DNA from: Shewanella sairae
GTDB lineage: Bacteria; Pseudomonadota; Gammaproteobacteria; Enterobacterales; Shewanellaceae
Assembly: GCF_023283535.1 (NCBI RefSeq)
Contig: NZ_JAKILT010000046.1
Coordinates: 1-44,566, forward strand
Direction: 5' to 3'
DNA: 44,566 nt
Shown here: piece after piece, positions 26,589 to 35,193 of the stretch
How positions within the stretch are numbered: the stretch's first letter is position 1
Layout: each line of letters begins with the position of its first letter
Made by a program: the position numbers and the translations under genes
The notes under the pieces: generated by a model
Database searches by the model: none
Told to the model about the DNA's origin: nothing
Seen by the model: only the letters and a program-made list of their open reading frames with translations

Positions 26589-26894
26589 ATGCCAAATAAT
26601 CAAGTAAAGCAGGCTGTTGCACTCAGTTATAAAAACAGTAACGCACCTGTGGTTATCGCCAAAGGTGAAGATCTAATTGCAAAAGAAATGATCGCTATCG
26701 CAGAGCAAGCTGGGGTTCATATACACAGTGATGAGTATTTATGTGATTTTTTACAAAAGCTAGAAGTCGGTGATGAAATACCTCAGGAACTTTATCTACT
26801 GGTCGCTGAGCTCATTGCTTTTGTTTACGTGCTAGACGGGAGGTTTCCAGAAAAATGGGACAATATGCACCAAAAGATAATGGAGCAAGTTTAA
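26589..26894 (+). CDS. Small FlhB C-terminal-domain protein (FlhX/YlqH type)
   Basis: 101 residues matching the cytoplasmic end of FlhB: AVALSYKNSNAPVVIAKG, 'IAIAEQAGVHIHSDEYL', 'IPQELYLLVAELIAFVY'. It starts just after the position of the self-cleavage motif and has no membrane part. Such stand-alone domains can replace the FlhB C-terminal fragment in some bacteria. AAGG lies 7 bases before the ATG. It is paired with the FliK-like gene, which suggests a substrate-switching module. Confidence 0.85.
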   Translation: MPNNQVKQAVALSYKNSNAPVVIAKGEDLIAKEMIAIAEQAGVHIHSDEYLCDFLQKLEVGDEIPQELYLLVAELIAFVYVLDGRFPEKWDNMHQKIMEQV

Positions 26895-26934
26895 AATAAA
26901 GGTAAGGCATTAAAAATGAGATGTTGTTGCTAGC

Positions 26935-27342
26935 TTAACCTTTACCATGCAAGCGAATAAGCAACTCAGCTTCGGCTTTAGGCAGTTCACACTCTTCGAT
27001 CAACTCTTGAACCCCTGCCCCTAGCGCAACCATCTTCATCGCTCGAGTGTATAACCTTGCCTGCGGATCTTGTTGACTGCCCTCTTCCAGTTTCGCATCT
27101 TGTTGGATGAGCTTTTTCTCAAGCTCTAACATACGACGACCAACACCAATAGTGCCACTTCTTAGTTCATGTAGCTCTCGTTTTATGGTCTCTCTATGCT
27201 TATCGTTTTCTTTGACTAATAAAGTTAATGCATCAACTTTTAAGCGCAACTTAACCATTTGCTTTTGTAAGTAAAATACCAAAGCAAGACAGGCGACTAC
27301 AAATATCAGTGCAGCGGCGATAAAAATTTCTTCAACAATCAT
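26935..27342 (-). CDS. DUF2802-type membrane-anchored coiled-coil protein
   Basis: 135 residues from the ATG at 27342. An in-frame extension of 23 residues upstream is hydrophilic and less plausible. A membrane segment (about 6-26) is followed by a coiled coil (about 28-85) and a conserved end (QARLYTRAMKMVALGAGVQELIEECELPKAEAELLIRLHGK) that looks like a small helix-turn-helix-like domain. Proteins of this type are common beside cheW in flagellar clusters of Shewanella, Vibrio and Pseudomonas. The function is not established. Confidence 0.75.
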   Translation of the reverse strand: MIVEEIFIAAALIFVVACLALVFYLQKQMVKLRLKVDALTLLVKENDKHRETIKRELHELRSGTIGVGRRMLELEKKLIQQDAKLEEGSQQDPQARLYTRAMKMVALGAGVQELIEECELPKAEAELLIRLHGKG

Positions 27343-27430
27343 GATTAACTCATTAATTAATTTCAGTAAGTAACATTGATACTTAGGGGGAATGTCGCTA
27401 AGAAAAAACAACTATATACTAAGCTAACAA

Positions 27431-27463
27431 GAGGCTATATAGACACATGTTCAATATAACCTC
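27431..27463 (-). terminator. Possible terminator after cheW
   Basis: On the minus strand GAGGTTATAT (27463-27454) pairs with ATATAGCCTC (27440-27431), 10 bp with one G-U pair and a 13-base loop. It lies about 30 bases after the cheW stop. The following TTGTTAGC is only weakly U-rich. Confidence 0.4.
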
Positions 27464-27491
27464 ATCATTTATTTTAGTTAGTACTCATTGC

Positions 27492-27986
27492 TTATATTTG
27501 AGTTAACTCCATCCACTCTTCATCTGAAAGTAGTTTATCAAGATCAACTAAGATAAGAAGTTCATTATCGCGGTTACTGACCCCTTGAATAAACTTAGCG
27601 CTTTCTTCTGTACCCACATTAGGCGCATTATCGATTTCGGAGCGACGAAGGTAAACCACTTCTGCAACGCTATCGACTAAAATACCGATAACCTGCTTTT
27701 CTGCTTCGATAATCACGATACGGGTAGAATCATTAACATCAGCCGAAGCCAAACCAAAGCGTGAACGGGTATCAATAACGGTTACAACATTACCGCGAAG
27801 GTTAATGATACCTAGCACATAATGCGGCGCGCCTGGCACAGGTGCAATTTCAGTATAACGCAATACTTCTTGTACCTGCATAACGTTAATACCATAAGTT
27901 TCATTATCTAGCTTGAACGTTACCCATTGTAAAACGACGTCTTCATTATTACCCGCCGCAGCGGCCACACTGTTTGAACTTGTCAT
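27492..27986 (-). CDS. cheW: Chemotaxis coupling protein CheW
   Basis: 164 residues from the ATG at 27986, preceded by GAGGG. An earlier in-frame ATG at 28028 gives an unconserved extension. One CheW domain (about 18-155) with 'YGINVMQVQEVLRYTEIAPVP', 'VLGIINLRGNVVTVID' and 'GILVDSVAEV'. It bridges receptors and CheA in the array. It is downstream of parC and parP after a gap of about 220 bp that includes a hairpin at 28041-28064. Confidence 0.93.
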   Translation of the reverse strand: MTSSNSVAAAAGNNEDVVLQWVTFKLDNETYGINVMQVQEVLRYTEIAPVPGAPHYVLGIINLRGNVVTVIDTRSRFGLASADVNDSTRIVIIEAEKQVIGILVDSVAEVVYLRRSEIDNAPNVGTEESAKFIQGVSNRDNELLILVDLDKLLSDEEWMELTQI

Positions 27987-28040
27987 AAATCCCTCAATCA
28001 ATAGCTCTGCGGCTATCTGGCAAACCATTGTTCCGAAACT

Positions 28041-28064
28041 TAACCTGTATCTATGTGCAGGTTA
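28041..28064 (-). other. Hairpin in the cheW leader region
   Basis: TAACCTG (28041-28047) and CAGGTTA (28058-28064) form a 7-bp perfect stem with a 10-base loop between parP and cheW. It has no U-tract in the minus direction, so it could be an mRNA-processing stem or an operator. Nothing else is recognised in 27987-28206. Confidence 0.35.
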
Positions 28065-28206
28065 AATTCCAATGCACTTTATTCTATTGCTAGTAAGGAT
28101 AGCTCTGTATCGCCTTACAGCCAATACTCTTTTGTTTACTATTAGTTATAACGACCAGTTTGATGCTTTCTTTATAAACTGCATCACATCTAATGACTTA
28201 AAAAGC

Positions 28207-29106
28207 CTATCTAGGTTGCTCTGGAATCGTATCTTGATAACCCAAACCTGCACTCAACATTTGGATTAACGCGTCGACGTTAAGGATCCCACACATCTGC
28301 TTTTTCACTACGCCTGCTAGCCAAGGGCGTTTTCCTGCATGATTTCGCCAGTTTACTTCAGACTTCTTAACCGTGATGGTATCGACAAGCGCTTCGCAGC
28401 TTAACCCCCATTGGCTATTTTCCAGTGCAACCACATATTGATATGTAACTTGCTCAGCTAACGCATTCGTGTACTTTTCAGGCATTACCCAGGCACATGT
28501 GTCAACAACATTTAACTGGCTTCCACGGTGCTGTTGGGCGCCCATGTACCATTTCGGGCGACCGATTAATGGCGTAAGCTTCTCTAGGTTGATAATCCCC
28601 CCTAGGCTAACTAACGGTACAGCTAAAGTTAATCCTGCGACTTTAAAAAACAATACTTGGAATTCTTCATCTAAACGTTCCAAAAGCGTTTGGGTGGACA
28701 CTAAGTCCCCCTCTTGGCTTACGCTAGTGTGCGATTGCTTCTCAGAAGTCACTTCAGCAACAATCATTGCTTGTTCATTTATGGAAGTGCTAGCAGAGTG
28801 ACTTGTATTTATCTGACTCGTATCAACGTCAGCCTCACTCGGGATTTGGCTATCACTTGCCACTACGATGTCAGACTTGATTGCTTGCACAACCTCATAT
28901 TCAGGTTGTTGTTTGTTTCGAGCTGAATTTGCAAACAATTCTTCTAACGACTGTCGAGTCAACTTTTCATCAGTTTTACGAGTCAGCTCATCAATATTCA
29001 GTGTTGCTAGGGTTAAGCTATTTTTGCTAGCACTCTGCTGATTTACGGGTTCACTAAGCAACAAAGAAAAGTAATCACAAACTGCATCATCAACTAATTT
29101 TGACAT
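28207..29106 (-). CDS. parP: ParP, CheW-domain protein for polar chemotaxis arrays
   Basis: 299 residues. A disordered N-terminal half (about 20-140, rich in S, T, Q, E) is followed by a CheW-like domain (about 148-285, FQVLFFKVAGLTLAVPLVSLGGIINL; 'GRPKWYMGAQQHRGSQLNVVDT'). In Vibrio, ParP joins the ParC ATPase to CheA and receptors and keeps arrays at the old pole. The start overlaps the end of the ParC gene. The gene order parC-parP-cheW is the same as in Vibrio. Confidence 0.85.
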   Translation of the reverse strand: MSKLVDDAVCDYFSLLLSEPVNQQSASKNSLTLATLNIDELTRKTDEKLTRQSLEELFANSARNKQQPEYEVVQAIKSDIVVASDSQIPSEADVDTSQINTSHSASTSINEQAMIVAEVTSEKQSHTSVSQEGDLVSTQTLLERLDEEFQVLFFKVAGLTLAVPLVSLGGIINLEKLTPLIGRPKWYMGAQQHRGSQLNVVDTCAWVMPEKYTNALAEQVTYQYVVALENSQWGLSCEALVDTITVKKSEVNWRNHAGKRPWLAGVVKKQMCGILNVDALIQMLSAGLGYQDTIPEQPR

Positions 29107-29881
29107 GAGACAGTTCCCTTGCGGTCAAGTAATCCAGAAGCCGATTGTAAGCGAGTACACCACGACTACGTGGCGCATAATGAGATGCGGGGAGGTGGCT
29201 TAAACTCGCATCTCTAAATTTAGTATCTACTGCGATCACATCGTTCCACAATTCATCATTATAATCTTGCTTTAGTTGCACTAAGGCCGCGGAACTCGCT
29301 CGAGTTCGTTTATCGTACATGGTAGGCACAATTGTATAGCTGTATTGAATATTCTTTGACCGCCCCATTAGCAGCATGGTTTTCACCATCCTGTCTAAGC
29401 CTTTCAGTGCTAAAAATTCTGTCTGTACTGGCACTATAATATGTTCACTTGCCGCTAGCGCATTAACCATCAAAACACCCAAAACAGGCGGGCAATCGAC
29501 CAGTACAAAATCATACCTGTCTTCAACTAGGTGCAATGCCTTTTTTAATATCAGCCCCATGCCTTCTTGATGACCTAAACTGCGATCTAATGTAGCAAGC
29601 GCCATTGTTGAGGGAAGTAAATCCAACTTTTCTACATTGGTTGGCACTATGTGCATTTGCACGCCATCTTGAGTTAACGTTTTATTATTTAGAAATAAAT
29701 TATATAAAGAACAAGGCAACTGCTCACTATCAATGCCAAGGTAATATCCTAGCGATGCATGCGGGTCAGTATCTACCATGAGCACCCGAAAGCCACGTTT
29801 AACCAGCGAGCCTGCAAGACTTGCAACGGTAGTGGTTTTGCCGACCCCACCTTTTTGGTTTGCAATGGTCCAAATTTTCAA
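29090..29881 (-). CDS. parC: ParC, ParA-like ATPase for polar chemotaxis localisation
   Basis: 263 residues. The deviant Walker A motif KGGVGKTTT is at about 10-18 (ANQKGGVGKTTTVASLAGSL), 'VDTDPHASLGYYLG' near 37-50 and 'VDCPPVLGVLMVNAL' near 124-138. ParA-like ATPases form gradients or polar foci, and ParC places chemotaxis arrays at the cell pole. Immediately upstream of parP with a 17-base overlap. No DNA-segregation partner (ParB or parS) is visible, which fits a chemotaxis rather than plasmid role. Confidence 0.88.
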   Translation of the reverse strand: MKIWTIANQKGGVGKTTTVASLAGSLVKRGFRVLMVDTDPHASLGYYLGIDSEQLPCSLYNLFLNNKTLTQDGVQMHIVPTNVEKLDLLPSTMALATLDRSLGHQEGMGLILKKALHLVEDRYDFVLVDCPPVLGVLMVNALAASEHIIVPVQTEFLALKGLDRMVKTMLLMGRSKNIQYSYTIVPTMYDKRTRASSAALVQLKQDYNDELWNDVIAVDTKFRDASLSHLPASHYAPRSRGVLAYNRLLDYLTARELSHVKIS

Positions 29882-29939
29882 AGCATACCCCTTGATTTAC
29901 TCACCCAAGAAAACACCTAATAACGTTTATTTATATTAA

Positions 29940-30512
29940 CTACGGATCCCGTGTTGTTACCCTAACACCACCATGAGGCAAACTAATCAGCTTAACGCCA
30001 TCATCCGTTTCCTCTAATGTCACCGCGCTTTTAGGACGAACTGGCGCTTGGTTAACAGGCTTTTCTTTTAAGGGGCGTTTTTTGTGATTTTCCACAACAT
30101 CAGCTTCACGTGCTATAGCTTTCACTGGCACAGGGGCAACTTTAGGGTTATCACCTCCCTGAGCTATACTAACTGTATTAGGTATTATTGGGGGTCGTTC
30201 AGTAACCCCTGGACCTATAGCTAAAGCCTGTGATCCCCCTTGTTTTGCTTTATCGATAGCGGGTTGTACGAAATGCGGATTATTTTGCATCCACTTAGCT
30301 ACAACTTCAGCTTGCTCATCTGCCACCATAAGTAGAACTTGTGAGCTTTGAAGCTGTTTGACCTCAGCCGATAATAATTTAACTTTATGCTGAGCTTCAA
30401 AATACAAGGAACCAAAAGCAAAACTGGTAATGCTTAATAAAAACAGTAACAACAAAGACAAGGTACTCATTGCCCCTTGCTGCTTACCTTGAAGGCTGAC
30501 AGCATCAGCCAT
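29940..30512 (-). CDS. Membrane-anchored protein of unknown function in the che cluster
   Basis: 190 residues. A cytoplasmic start, one membrane segment (about 17-36, LSLLLLFLLSITSFAFGSLY), a short helical stretch (about 42-85) and a Pro/Lys/Val-rich, probably disordered periplasmic end. The start overlaps the cheB stop (ATGGCTAG). I recall uncharacterised membrane proteins at the same place in related che clusters, but I do not recognise a family. Because of position it may take part in array placement or adaptation. That is only a guess. Confidence 0.7.
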   Translation of the reverse strand: MADAVSLQGKQQGAMSTLSLLLLFLLSITSFAFGSLYFEAQHKVKLLSAEVKQLQSSQVLLMVADEQAEVVAKWMQNNPHFVQPAIDKAKQGGSQALAIGPGVTERPPIIPNTVSIAQGGDNPKVAPVPVKAIAREADVVENHKKRPLKEKPVNQAPVRPKSAVTLEETDDGVKLISLPHGGVRVTTRDP

Positions 30513-31650
30513 GGCTAGTTTCTTTAAGTATCGACTCTGCGATATGGTCTAAAGACAAAGATTTGGTCGCAATACCTGCTGACGTCACAGCTTGTGGCAT
30601 ACCATACACAACACAACTCGCTTCATCTTGGGCCCAAATCGTCGCGCCAACACTTTTCAGCATTCTCGCTCCTTCACGCCCATCAGCCCCCATGCCCGTT
30701 AATACAACCGCAAGTACATCGCCGCCTAATACCTTAGACGCTGAAGCAAAGGTAATATCAACACTTGGCTTGTAATTCATATCAGCATTACCAGCTATCA
30801 CTTTTATCCGCCCCAGCGCACCTGTGCGCTCTAGCATCATTTGCATACCACCTGGCGCTAAGTAAGCACAACCTGGTTTTAGTAAATCACCGGTTTGTGC
30901 TTCTTTAACTTCAATCTTGCAAAGACTGTTAAGCCTTGTGGCAAAGGTAGGCGTAAAAGCTGCCGGCATATGCTGGACCAACAAAATAGGGTGCGGGTAG
31001 TTGGCTGGTAATTGAGTCAACACTTTTTGCAATGCCACTGGACCACCTGTTGAGGTGCCGATTAACAAGGCTTTATATTTCTTGCCGCTCCCACGAGTGA
31101 TTGCACCACTTCGAGTTACTGGTTTATCCGTTGCTGGTGCATGAGTGACCTGCGCATTTACTCTTGATAAGCCAGCACTCGCGCGAGTCCGCTCTGTCGG
31201 CGTTTTCGCTCTATCACTGCCTAGCACCGGCCTGCTAATAGGCCTAAATAAACGTCGACGCCCTAATGCACGGATCCTTTGTTGAAGTAATGCCACTGCG
31301 TCATCTTTATTACTGGCAATATCTTCAAAGCGTTTAGGCAGAAAATCTAAAGCGCCAGCTTCTAACGCCTCTAACGTCGCAGTGGCGCCGTCATGAGTCA
31401 GCGATGAAAACATTAAGATTGGGATCGGCTTACTCGCCATGATCTCTTTAACCGCAGTGATCCCGTTCATCACAGGCATTTCAATGTCCATGGTGATCAC
31501 TTGTGGGTTAAGTTCTGCAGCCATTTTGATGGCTTCAGCACCATTGTTAGCTGTTCCAATCACTTCTAGTTCTGGATCTTGATTAACAATTTCACTTACG
31601 CGTCGTCTAAAAAAACTTGAATCATCAACGACTAAAACTTTTATGCCCAT
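30505..31650 (-). CDS. cheB: Chemotaxis methylesterase CheB
   Basis: 381 residues from the ATG at 31650 with AGGA at good spacing. An in-frame upstream extension is not conserved. The receiver domain (1-125) has D9/D10 and phosphoacceptor D55 (VITMDIEMP). A linker of about 70 residues follows, then the CheB methylesterase domain with the catalytic set Ser in GTSTGGP, His in LVQHMP and Asp in LTGMGADG. It removes methyl groups from receptors for adaptation. It is separated from cheA by a hairpin. Confidence 0.95.
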   Translation of the reverse strand: MGIKVLVVDDSSFFRRRVSEIVNQDPELEVIGTANNGAEAIKMAAELNPQVITMDIEMPVMNGITAVKEIMASKPIPILMFSSLTHDGATATLEALEAGALDFLPKRFEDIASNKDDAVALLQQRIRALGRRRLFRPISRPVLGSDRAKTPTERTRASAGLSRVNAQVTHAPATDKPVTRSGAITRGSGKKYKALLIGTSTGGPVALQKVLTQLPANYPHPILLVQHMPAAFTPTFATRLNSLCKIEVKEAQTGDLLKPGCAYLAPGGMQMMLERTGALGRIKVIAGNADMNYKPSVDITFASASKVLGGDVLAVVLTGMGADGREGARMLKSVGATIWAQDEASCVVYGMPQAVTSAGIATKSLSLDHIAESILKETSHG

Positions 31651-31693
31651 TAATTTTCCTATACGGCATCTCAAAATAGTGCTTGGCTTTACG

Positions 31694-31729
31694 TAAAAGG
31701 AATAACAATGCCCCAGCATTGTTATTCCT
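31694..31729 (-). terminator. Intrinsic terminator-like hairpin between cheA and cheB
   Basis: A 13-bp perfect stem (31698-31710 with 31717-31729, loop of 6) directly after the cheA stop codon, followed by TTTT on the minus strand. Inside a run of co-directional che genes it is likely an attenuator lowering cheB-and-beyond transcription, or a sign that cheB has its own promoter. Confidence 0.65.
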
Positions 31730-31740
31730 CAATTGTTTCA

Positions 31741-33984
31741 TTAGCTTTTATTGCGAGCGTAGTACTTTAGCAAGCCTGGTACGTCTAAAATAAGTGCAAT
31801 ACCACCATCTGATGTGATAGTCGCACCTGCCATACCTGGTGTACCGTGTAGTAAAGTACCTAAAGGCTTAATCACCACTTCTTCTTGACCAATTAATGAA
31901 TCAACCACAAAGCCAATTTGAATTGTGCCTAACTGCACAATAACCACATGACCGTGTTGTTTATCACCATGATTAAAATCAAGTGCTTTACGAGATAACC
32001 ATTGCTCAAGATAAAACAGCGGTACCGCTTTATCGCGTACGATAACAGTCAACTGACCATCAACAACATTGGTTTTCGTCAAATCAAGGTGGAAAATCTC
32101 ATTCACACTCGATAACGGTAGTGCAAAGACCTGCTCTGTTACTTCTACCATTAGCGTTGGCATAATGGCTAAGGTCAGCGGCACCTTAATTTCAAGGCGG
32201 GTGCCCTTACCTTGTTGTGAGTCAATATAAACAGAACCATTAAGCTGAGTAATGCGGGTCTTAACCACATCCATACCCACACCACGTCCTGAAATATCAG
32301 AAATTTCAACTTTGGTAGAGAAGCCTGGCGCAAAAATAAGGTTATAAGCTTCCTCATCAGTCATACGTGCCGCAGCGTCTTCATCAAGAACACCACGGGT
32401 AATTGCAATCGATTTTAGCTTTTCAGGATCCATTCCAGCGCCATCATCTTCAATCTTAAGTAAGATATGATCGCCTTCTTGGCTAGCTGATAACGTGATA
32501 GTTCCTGTACGTTGCTTGCCGTTTGACTCACGTATATCAGGCATTTCAATACCATGGTCGACAGAGTTTCTCACTAAGTGAACCAGTGGATCGGCCAGTG
32601 CTTCAACAAGATTTTTATCTAGGTCGGTATCTTCACCTACCATCACCAGATCTATCTCTTTATTAAGCGTACGTGCGAGATCTCGAACAACCCGTGGGAA
32701 GCGACCAAACACTTTCTTGATAGGTTGCATACGGGTTTTCATGACCGCGCCTTGGAGATCTGCCGTGACTAAATCAAGATTTGCCAATGCTTTTGACATT
32801 TCTTCATCTTCACGGGCGACACCTAAACTAAGCAAACGATTTCGAACCAGCACTAACTCACCAACCATATTCATGATTTGATCAAGTCTTGATGTATCAA
32901 CACGTACAGTCGTTTCTGCCTGAGGCATATTATTACCTGCAGGCTTCGCTGCTGGTTTTGCGACAGGTTTTGCTTCGACTTTAGGTTGTACTTGTGGGGT
33001 AACAGCTACTTGAGGTTCTACTTGAACCTGCTGAGATGTTGTTATCGCTTGGGCAACTGGCGTATTAACCGCTGCTGGTTGAGGCTGTGCAGGCGCAGGC
33101 GCAATAACGCCATCAGAACCAGGTTTACCTGGACCACTGCCTGAGCCATGTAATTCATCAAGTAAACGTTCAAATTCGTCATCGGTTATTTCATCAGAGT
33201 CAACATCACAAGTATTCGATTCAACGACGGCAGGCACCGCTGATTGCACTTTGAACTGACCCGAACCATGCAATTCATCTAATAAGGATTCAAACTCATC
33301 ATCAGTTATATCCTCCGATGATGGAGCAGAAGCAGCAACATCGTTAACAGACGCGCCAACTTGACTACCAGGTCCGTTATTGGTGCCATGCAGAGCATCA
33401 AGTAACGCTTCAAACTCGGCATCATCAATATCGTCGATACTAGCAGAAGCCTCGTCGTTTGAAGAAGCTGCATTTGTCGCAGCACTATCAATAATAGCCA
33501 CTGTAGGCTCAGGAGGAACCTGTTCCTGAACAGGTTCTGAAACCGGTATTGAAGCTGAGTTGTCGACAACCTGAGACATTTCTGATGCTAAGAGCTCACC
33601 AGCGCTGAGAGTTTTAAGCTGCGCTAATAATGCTTCTTCTGCTGGAGATTGAGGCTGTCCTGCTTGCGTTTCAGCAAACATTGAGTTGATAGAGTCGACC
33701 GCTTGTAAAATGACGTCCATCAAATTTGCGGAAACGCTACGCTTACCTGTACGCAACAAATCAAAGGTATTTTCAGCTTCATGGCAAACATCAACCATTG
33801 GTGATAAACCAAGGAAACCAGCTCCACCTTTGACGGTATGGAACCCCCTGAAAATAGCGTTTAATAAATCCGTATCATCAGGGTTATTTTCTAACGCGAC
33901 TAATTGTTCCTGTAGAAGCTCTAAAATTTCACCAGCTTCAATCAAAAAGTCCTGCAGTATCTCTTCATCAACATCAAAGGACAT
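31741..33984 (-). CDS. cheA: Chemotaxis histidine kinase CheA
   Basis: 747 residues. The P1 Hpt domain (1-105) has phospho-acceptor H49 (FHTVKGGAGFLG). A long low-complexity linker (about 130-355) follows, rich in A, P, Q, V. The P3 dimerisation domain starts near 356, then the kinase domain with an N box (LVEALADPLVHLVRNSVDHG), G boxes (DDGAGM; GFSTK...SGRGVGMDVV) and a CheW-like P5 domain to the end. No P2 domain is visible. The linker has three copies of a motif DDxEFExLLDxLHG, at residues about 185-200, 225-240 and 265-280, at an exact spacing of 40 residues. CheA phosphorylates CheY and CheB. The gene follows cheZ with a 12-bp gap. Confidence 0.95.
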   Translation of the reverse strand: MSFDVDEEILQDFLIEAGEILELLQEQLVALENNPDDTDLLNAIFRGFHTVKGGAGFLGLSPMVDVCHEAENTFDLLRTGKRSVSANLMDVILQAVDSINSMFAETQAGQPQSPAEEALLAQLKTLSAGELLASEMSQVVDNSASIPVSEPVQEQVPPEPTVAIIDSAATNAASSNDEASASIDDIDDAEFEALLDALHGTNNGPGSQVGASVNDVAASAPSSEDITDDEFESLLDELHGSGQFKVQSAVPAVVESNTCDVDSDEITDDEFERLLDELHGSGSGPGKPGSDGVIAPAPAQPQPAAVNTPVAQAITTSQQVQVEPQVAVTPQVQPKVEAKPVAKPAAKPAGNNMPQAETTVRVDTSRLDQIMNMVGELVLVRNRLLSLGVAREDEEMSKALANLDLVTADLQGAVMKTRMQPIKKVFGRFPRVVRDLARTLNKEIDLVMVGEDTDLDKNLVEALADPLVHLVRNSVDHGIEMPDIRESNGKQRTGTITLSASQEGDHILLKIEDDGAGMDPEKLKSIAITRGVLDEDAAARMTDEEAYNLIFAPGFSTKVEISDISGRGVGMDVVKTRITQLNGSVYIDSQQGKGTRLEIKVPLTLAIMPTLMVEVTEQVFALPLSSVNEIFHLDLTKTNVVDGQLTVIVRDKAVPLFYLEQWLSRKALDFNHGDKQHGHVVIVQLGTIQIGFVVDSLIGQEEVVIKPLGTLLHGTPGMAGATITSDGGIALILDVPGLLKYYARNKS
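33145..33432 (-). repeat. Three 40-codon-spaced motif repeats in the cheA linker
   Basis: The encoded motifs are DIDDAEFEALLDALHG, DITDDEFESLLDELHG and EITDDEFERLLDELHG. Starts lie 120 bases apart (33432, 33312, 33192). Sequence between the motifs is not conserved, so the motif rather than the full unit is under selection. See the finding on CheY docking. Confidence 0.9.
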
Positions 33985-33996
33985 AATTTGACTCCC

Positions 33997-34734
33997 TTAA
34001 AAACCTAAGCTAGAAAGCAGATCGTCAACTTCGTCTTGACCCGTCACCACGTCCTGGCGGTGCTCTGCATTCATAATAGGACCTTCAGCTTCAACGTTTA
34101 CTTTTGGCTTATCATCAGCACTAGATGCAGGCTGCTCACCAAATACTGTTAGCATTGACACTAAACTGCTTTCAACTTCTCTGACGAGCTCAATAACTCG
34201 ACGGATCATTTGTCCGGTTAAGTCTTGAAAGTCTTGTGCCAATAAAATTTGATTCAAAAGCTCTTTTACACGACTTGCGTCGGACTCGCTTCTGTCAACA
34301 AACTCTTGAATATCATGACATAGCGCTTTGAATTCTGTCAGCGGTAATTCACGACGCATCAGTTTGTCCCAAGCAGGCTTAATCGCTTGGATATTATCGT
34401 TTAATTCACTCGCTAGAGGTAAGCATTCCTCAACGGCATCCATCGTCTTATTCGCCGCTTGCTCAGTCATATCAATAACATAAGTCAAACGTTCCTTGGC
34501 ATCAGGAATTTCAGTATTGGCGAGTTCAACTAAACGAGTATCGAATTGAAAATCGGAAATAGCGCTATGAAGCTGGCGTGTCAACCGCCCCACTTCGTCG
34601 AATAAATCTTTTTGAAGCGGTGCGGCGATTTCTCTAAACAACTCATCGGCTTTTTCTTGCTCTCCCTTAATTAGAAGTGCAACTAGCCTCTCTGCTTGTT
34701 CGAGAGATATCAGCGATAAAGATTCTTGCTGCAT
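33997..34734 (-). CDS. cheZ: CheY-P phosphatase CheZ
   Basis: 245 residues, mostly helical. The catalytic region LLAQDFQDLTGQMIRRV (about 167-183) holds the Asp and Gln that correspond to E. coli D143 and Q147. The C-terminal DEVDDLLSSLGF is the CheY-docking tail. It dephosphorylates CheY-P. The gene lies between cheY and cheA with gaps of 13 and 12 bases. Confidence 0.95.
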   Translation of the reverse strand: MQQESLSLISLEQAERLVALLIKGEQEKADELFREIAAPLQKDLFDEVGRLTRQLHSAISDFQFDTRLVELANTEIPDAKERLTYVIDMTEQAANKTMDAVEECLPLASELNDNIQAIKPAWDKLMRRELPLTEFKALCHDIQEFVDRSESDASRVKELLNQILLAQDFQDLTGQMIRRVIELVREVESSLVSMLTVFGEQPASSADDKPKVNVEAEGPIMNAEHRQDVVTGQDEVDDLLSSLGF

Positions 34735-34747
34735 TGCTCATCCTTAC

Positions 34748-35131
34748 TTAGCCGAGTCTCTCGAATATTTTATCTAACTTCTCTTTTAAGGTTGCGGCAG
34801 TAAAAGGCTTAACAACATAGCCGTTCACACCAGCTTGAGCCGCTGCGATAATCTGTTCGCGCTTTGCTTCAGCTGTAACCATAAGCACAGGAAGGTGTTT
34901 AAGATTGTCATCAGCACGAATGGCTTTCAATAGGTCAATGCCTTGCATACCAGGCATGTTCCAATCAGTTACGACAAAATCAAAATCACCTTTTTGTAGC
35001 ATAGGTAAGGCTGTTGAACCGTCATCAGCTTCTTGGGTATTGTTAAATCCCAAGTCACGTAACAAGTTCTTAATGATACGTCTCATTGTTGAAAAGTCAT
35101 CAACAACAAGAATTTTCATATTCTTGTCCAA
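34748..35131 (-). CDS. cheY: Chemotaxis response regulator CheY
   Basis: 127 residues. D11/D12, phosphoacceptor D56 (VVTDWNMPGMQG), T86, Y105 and K108 are all present. Start is TTG: GGAGGA lies 4 bases before it, while the ATG four codons further in is too far from that site. CheY-P binds the flagellar switch proteins FliM/FliN. It follows fliA after 62 bases that contain a GC-rich palindrome (CTCCGCGGAG) overlapping the ribosome-binding site. Confidence 0.95.
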   Translation of the reverse strand: MDKNMKILVVDDFSTMRRIIKNLLRDLGFNNTQEADDGSTALPMLQKGDFDFVVTDWNMPGMQGIDLLKAIRADDNLKHLPVLMVTAEAKREQIIAAAQAGVNGYVVKPFTAATLKEKLDKIFERLG

Positions 35132-35193
35132 GGTTTCCTCCGCGGAGCGCGCTTAACATGCGCGTGTAAAAGTGCTATCAAATATTATTGATT

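Noticed and set aside
29090..29881. ParA-like gene as part of a plasmid or chromosome partition system
   Set aside because: No ParB or parS nearby, and the neighbours are cheB, a CheW-domain ParP and cheW, which fits ParC.
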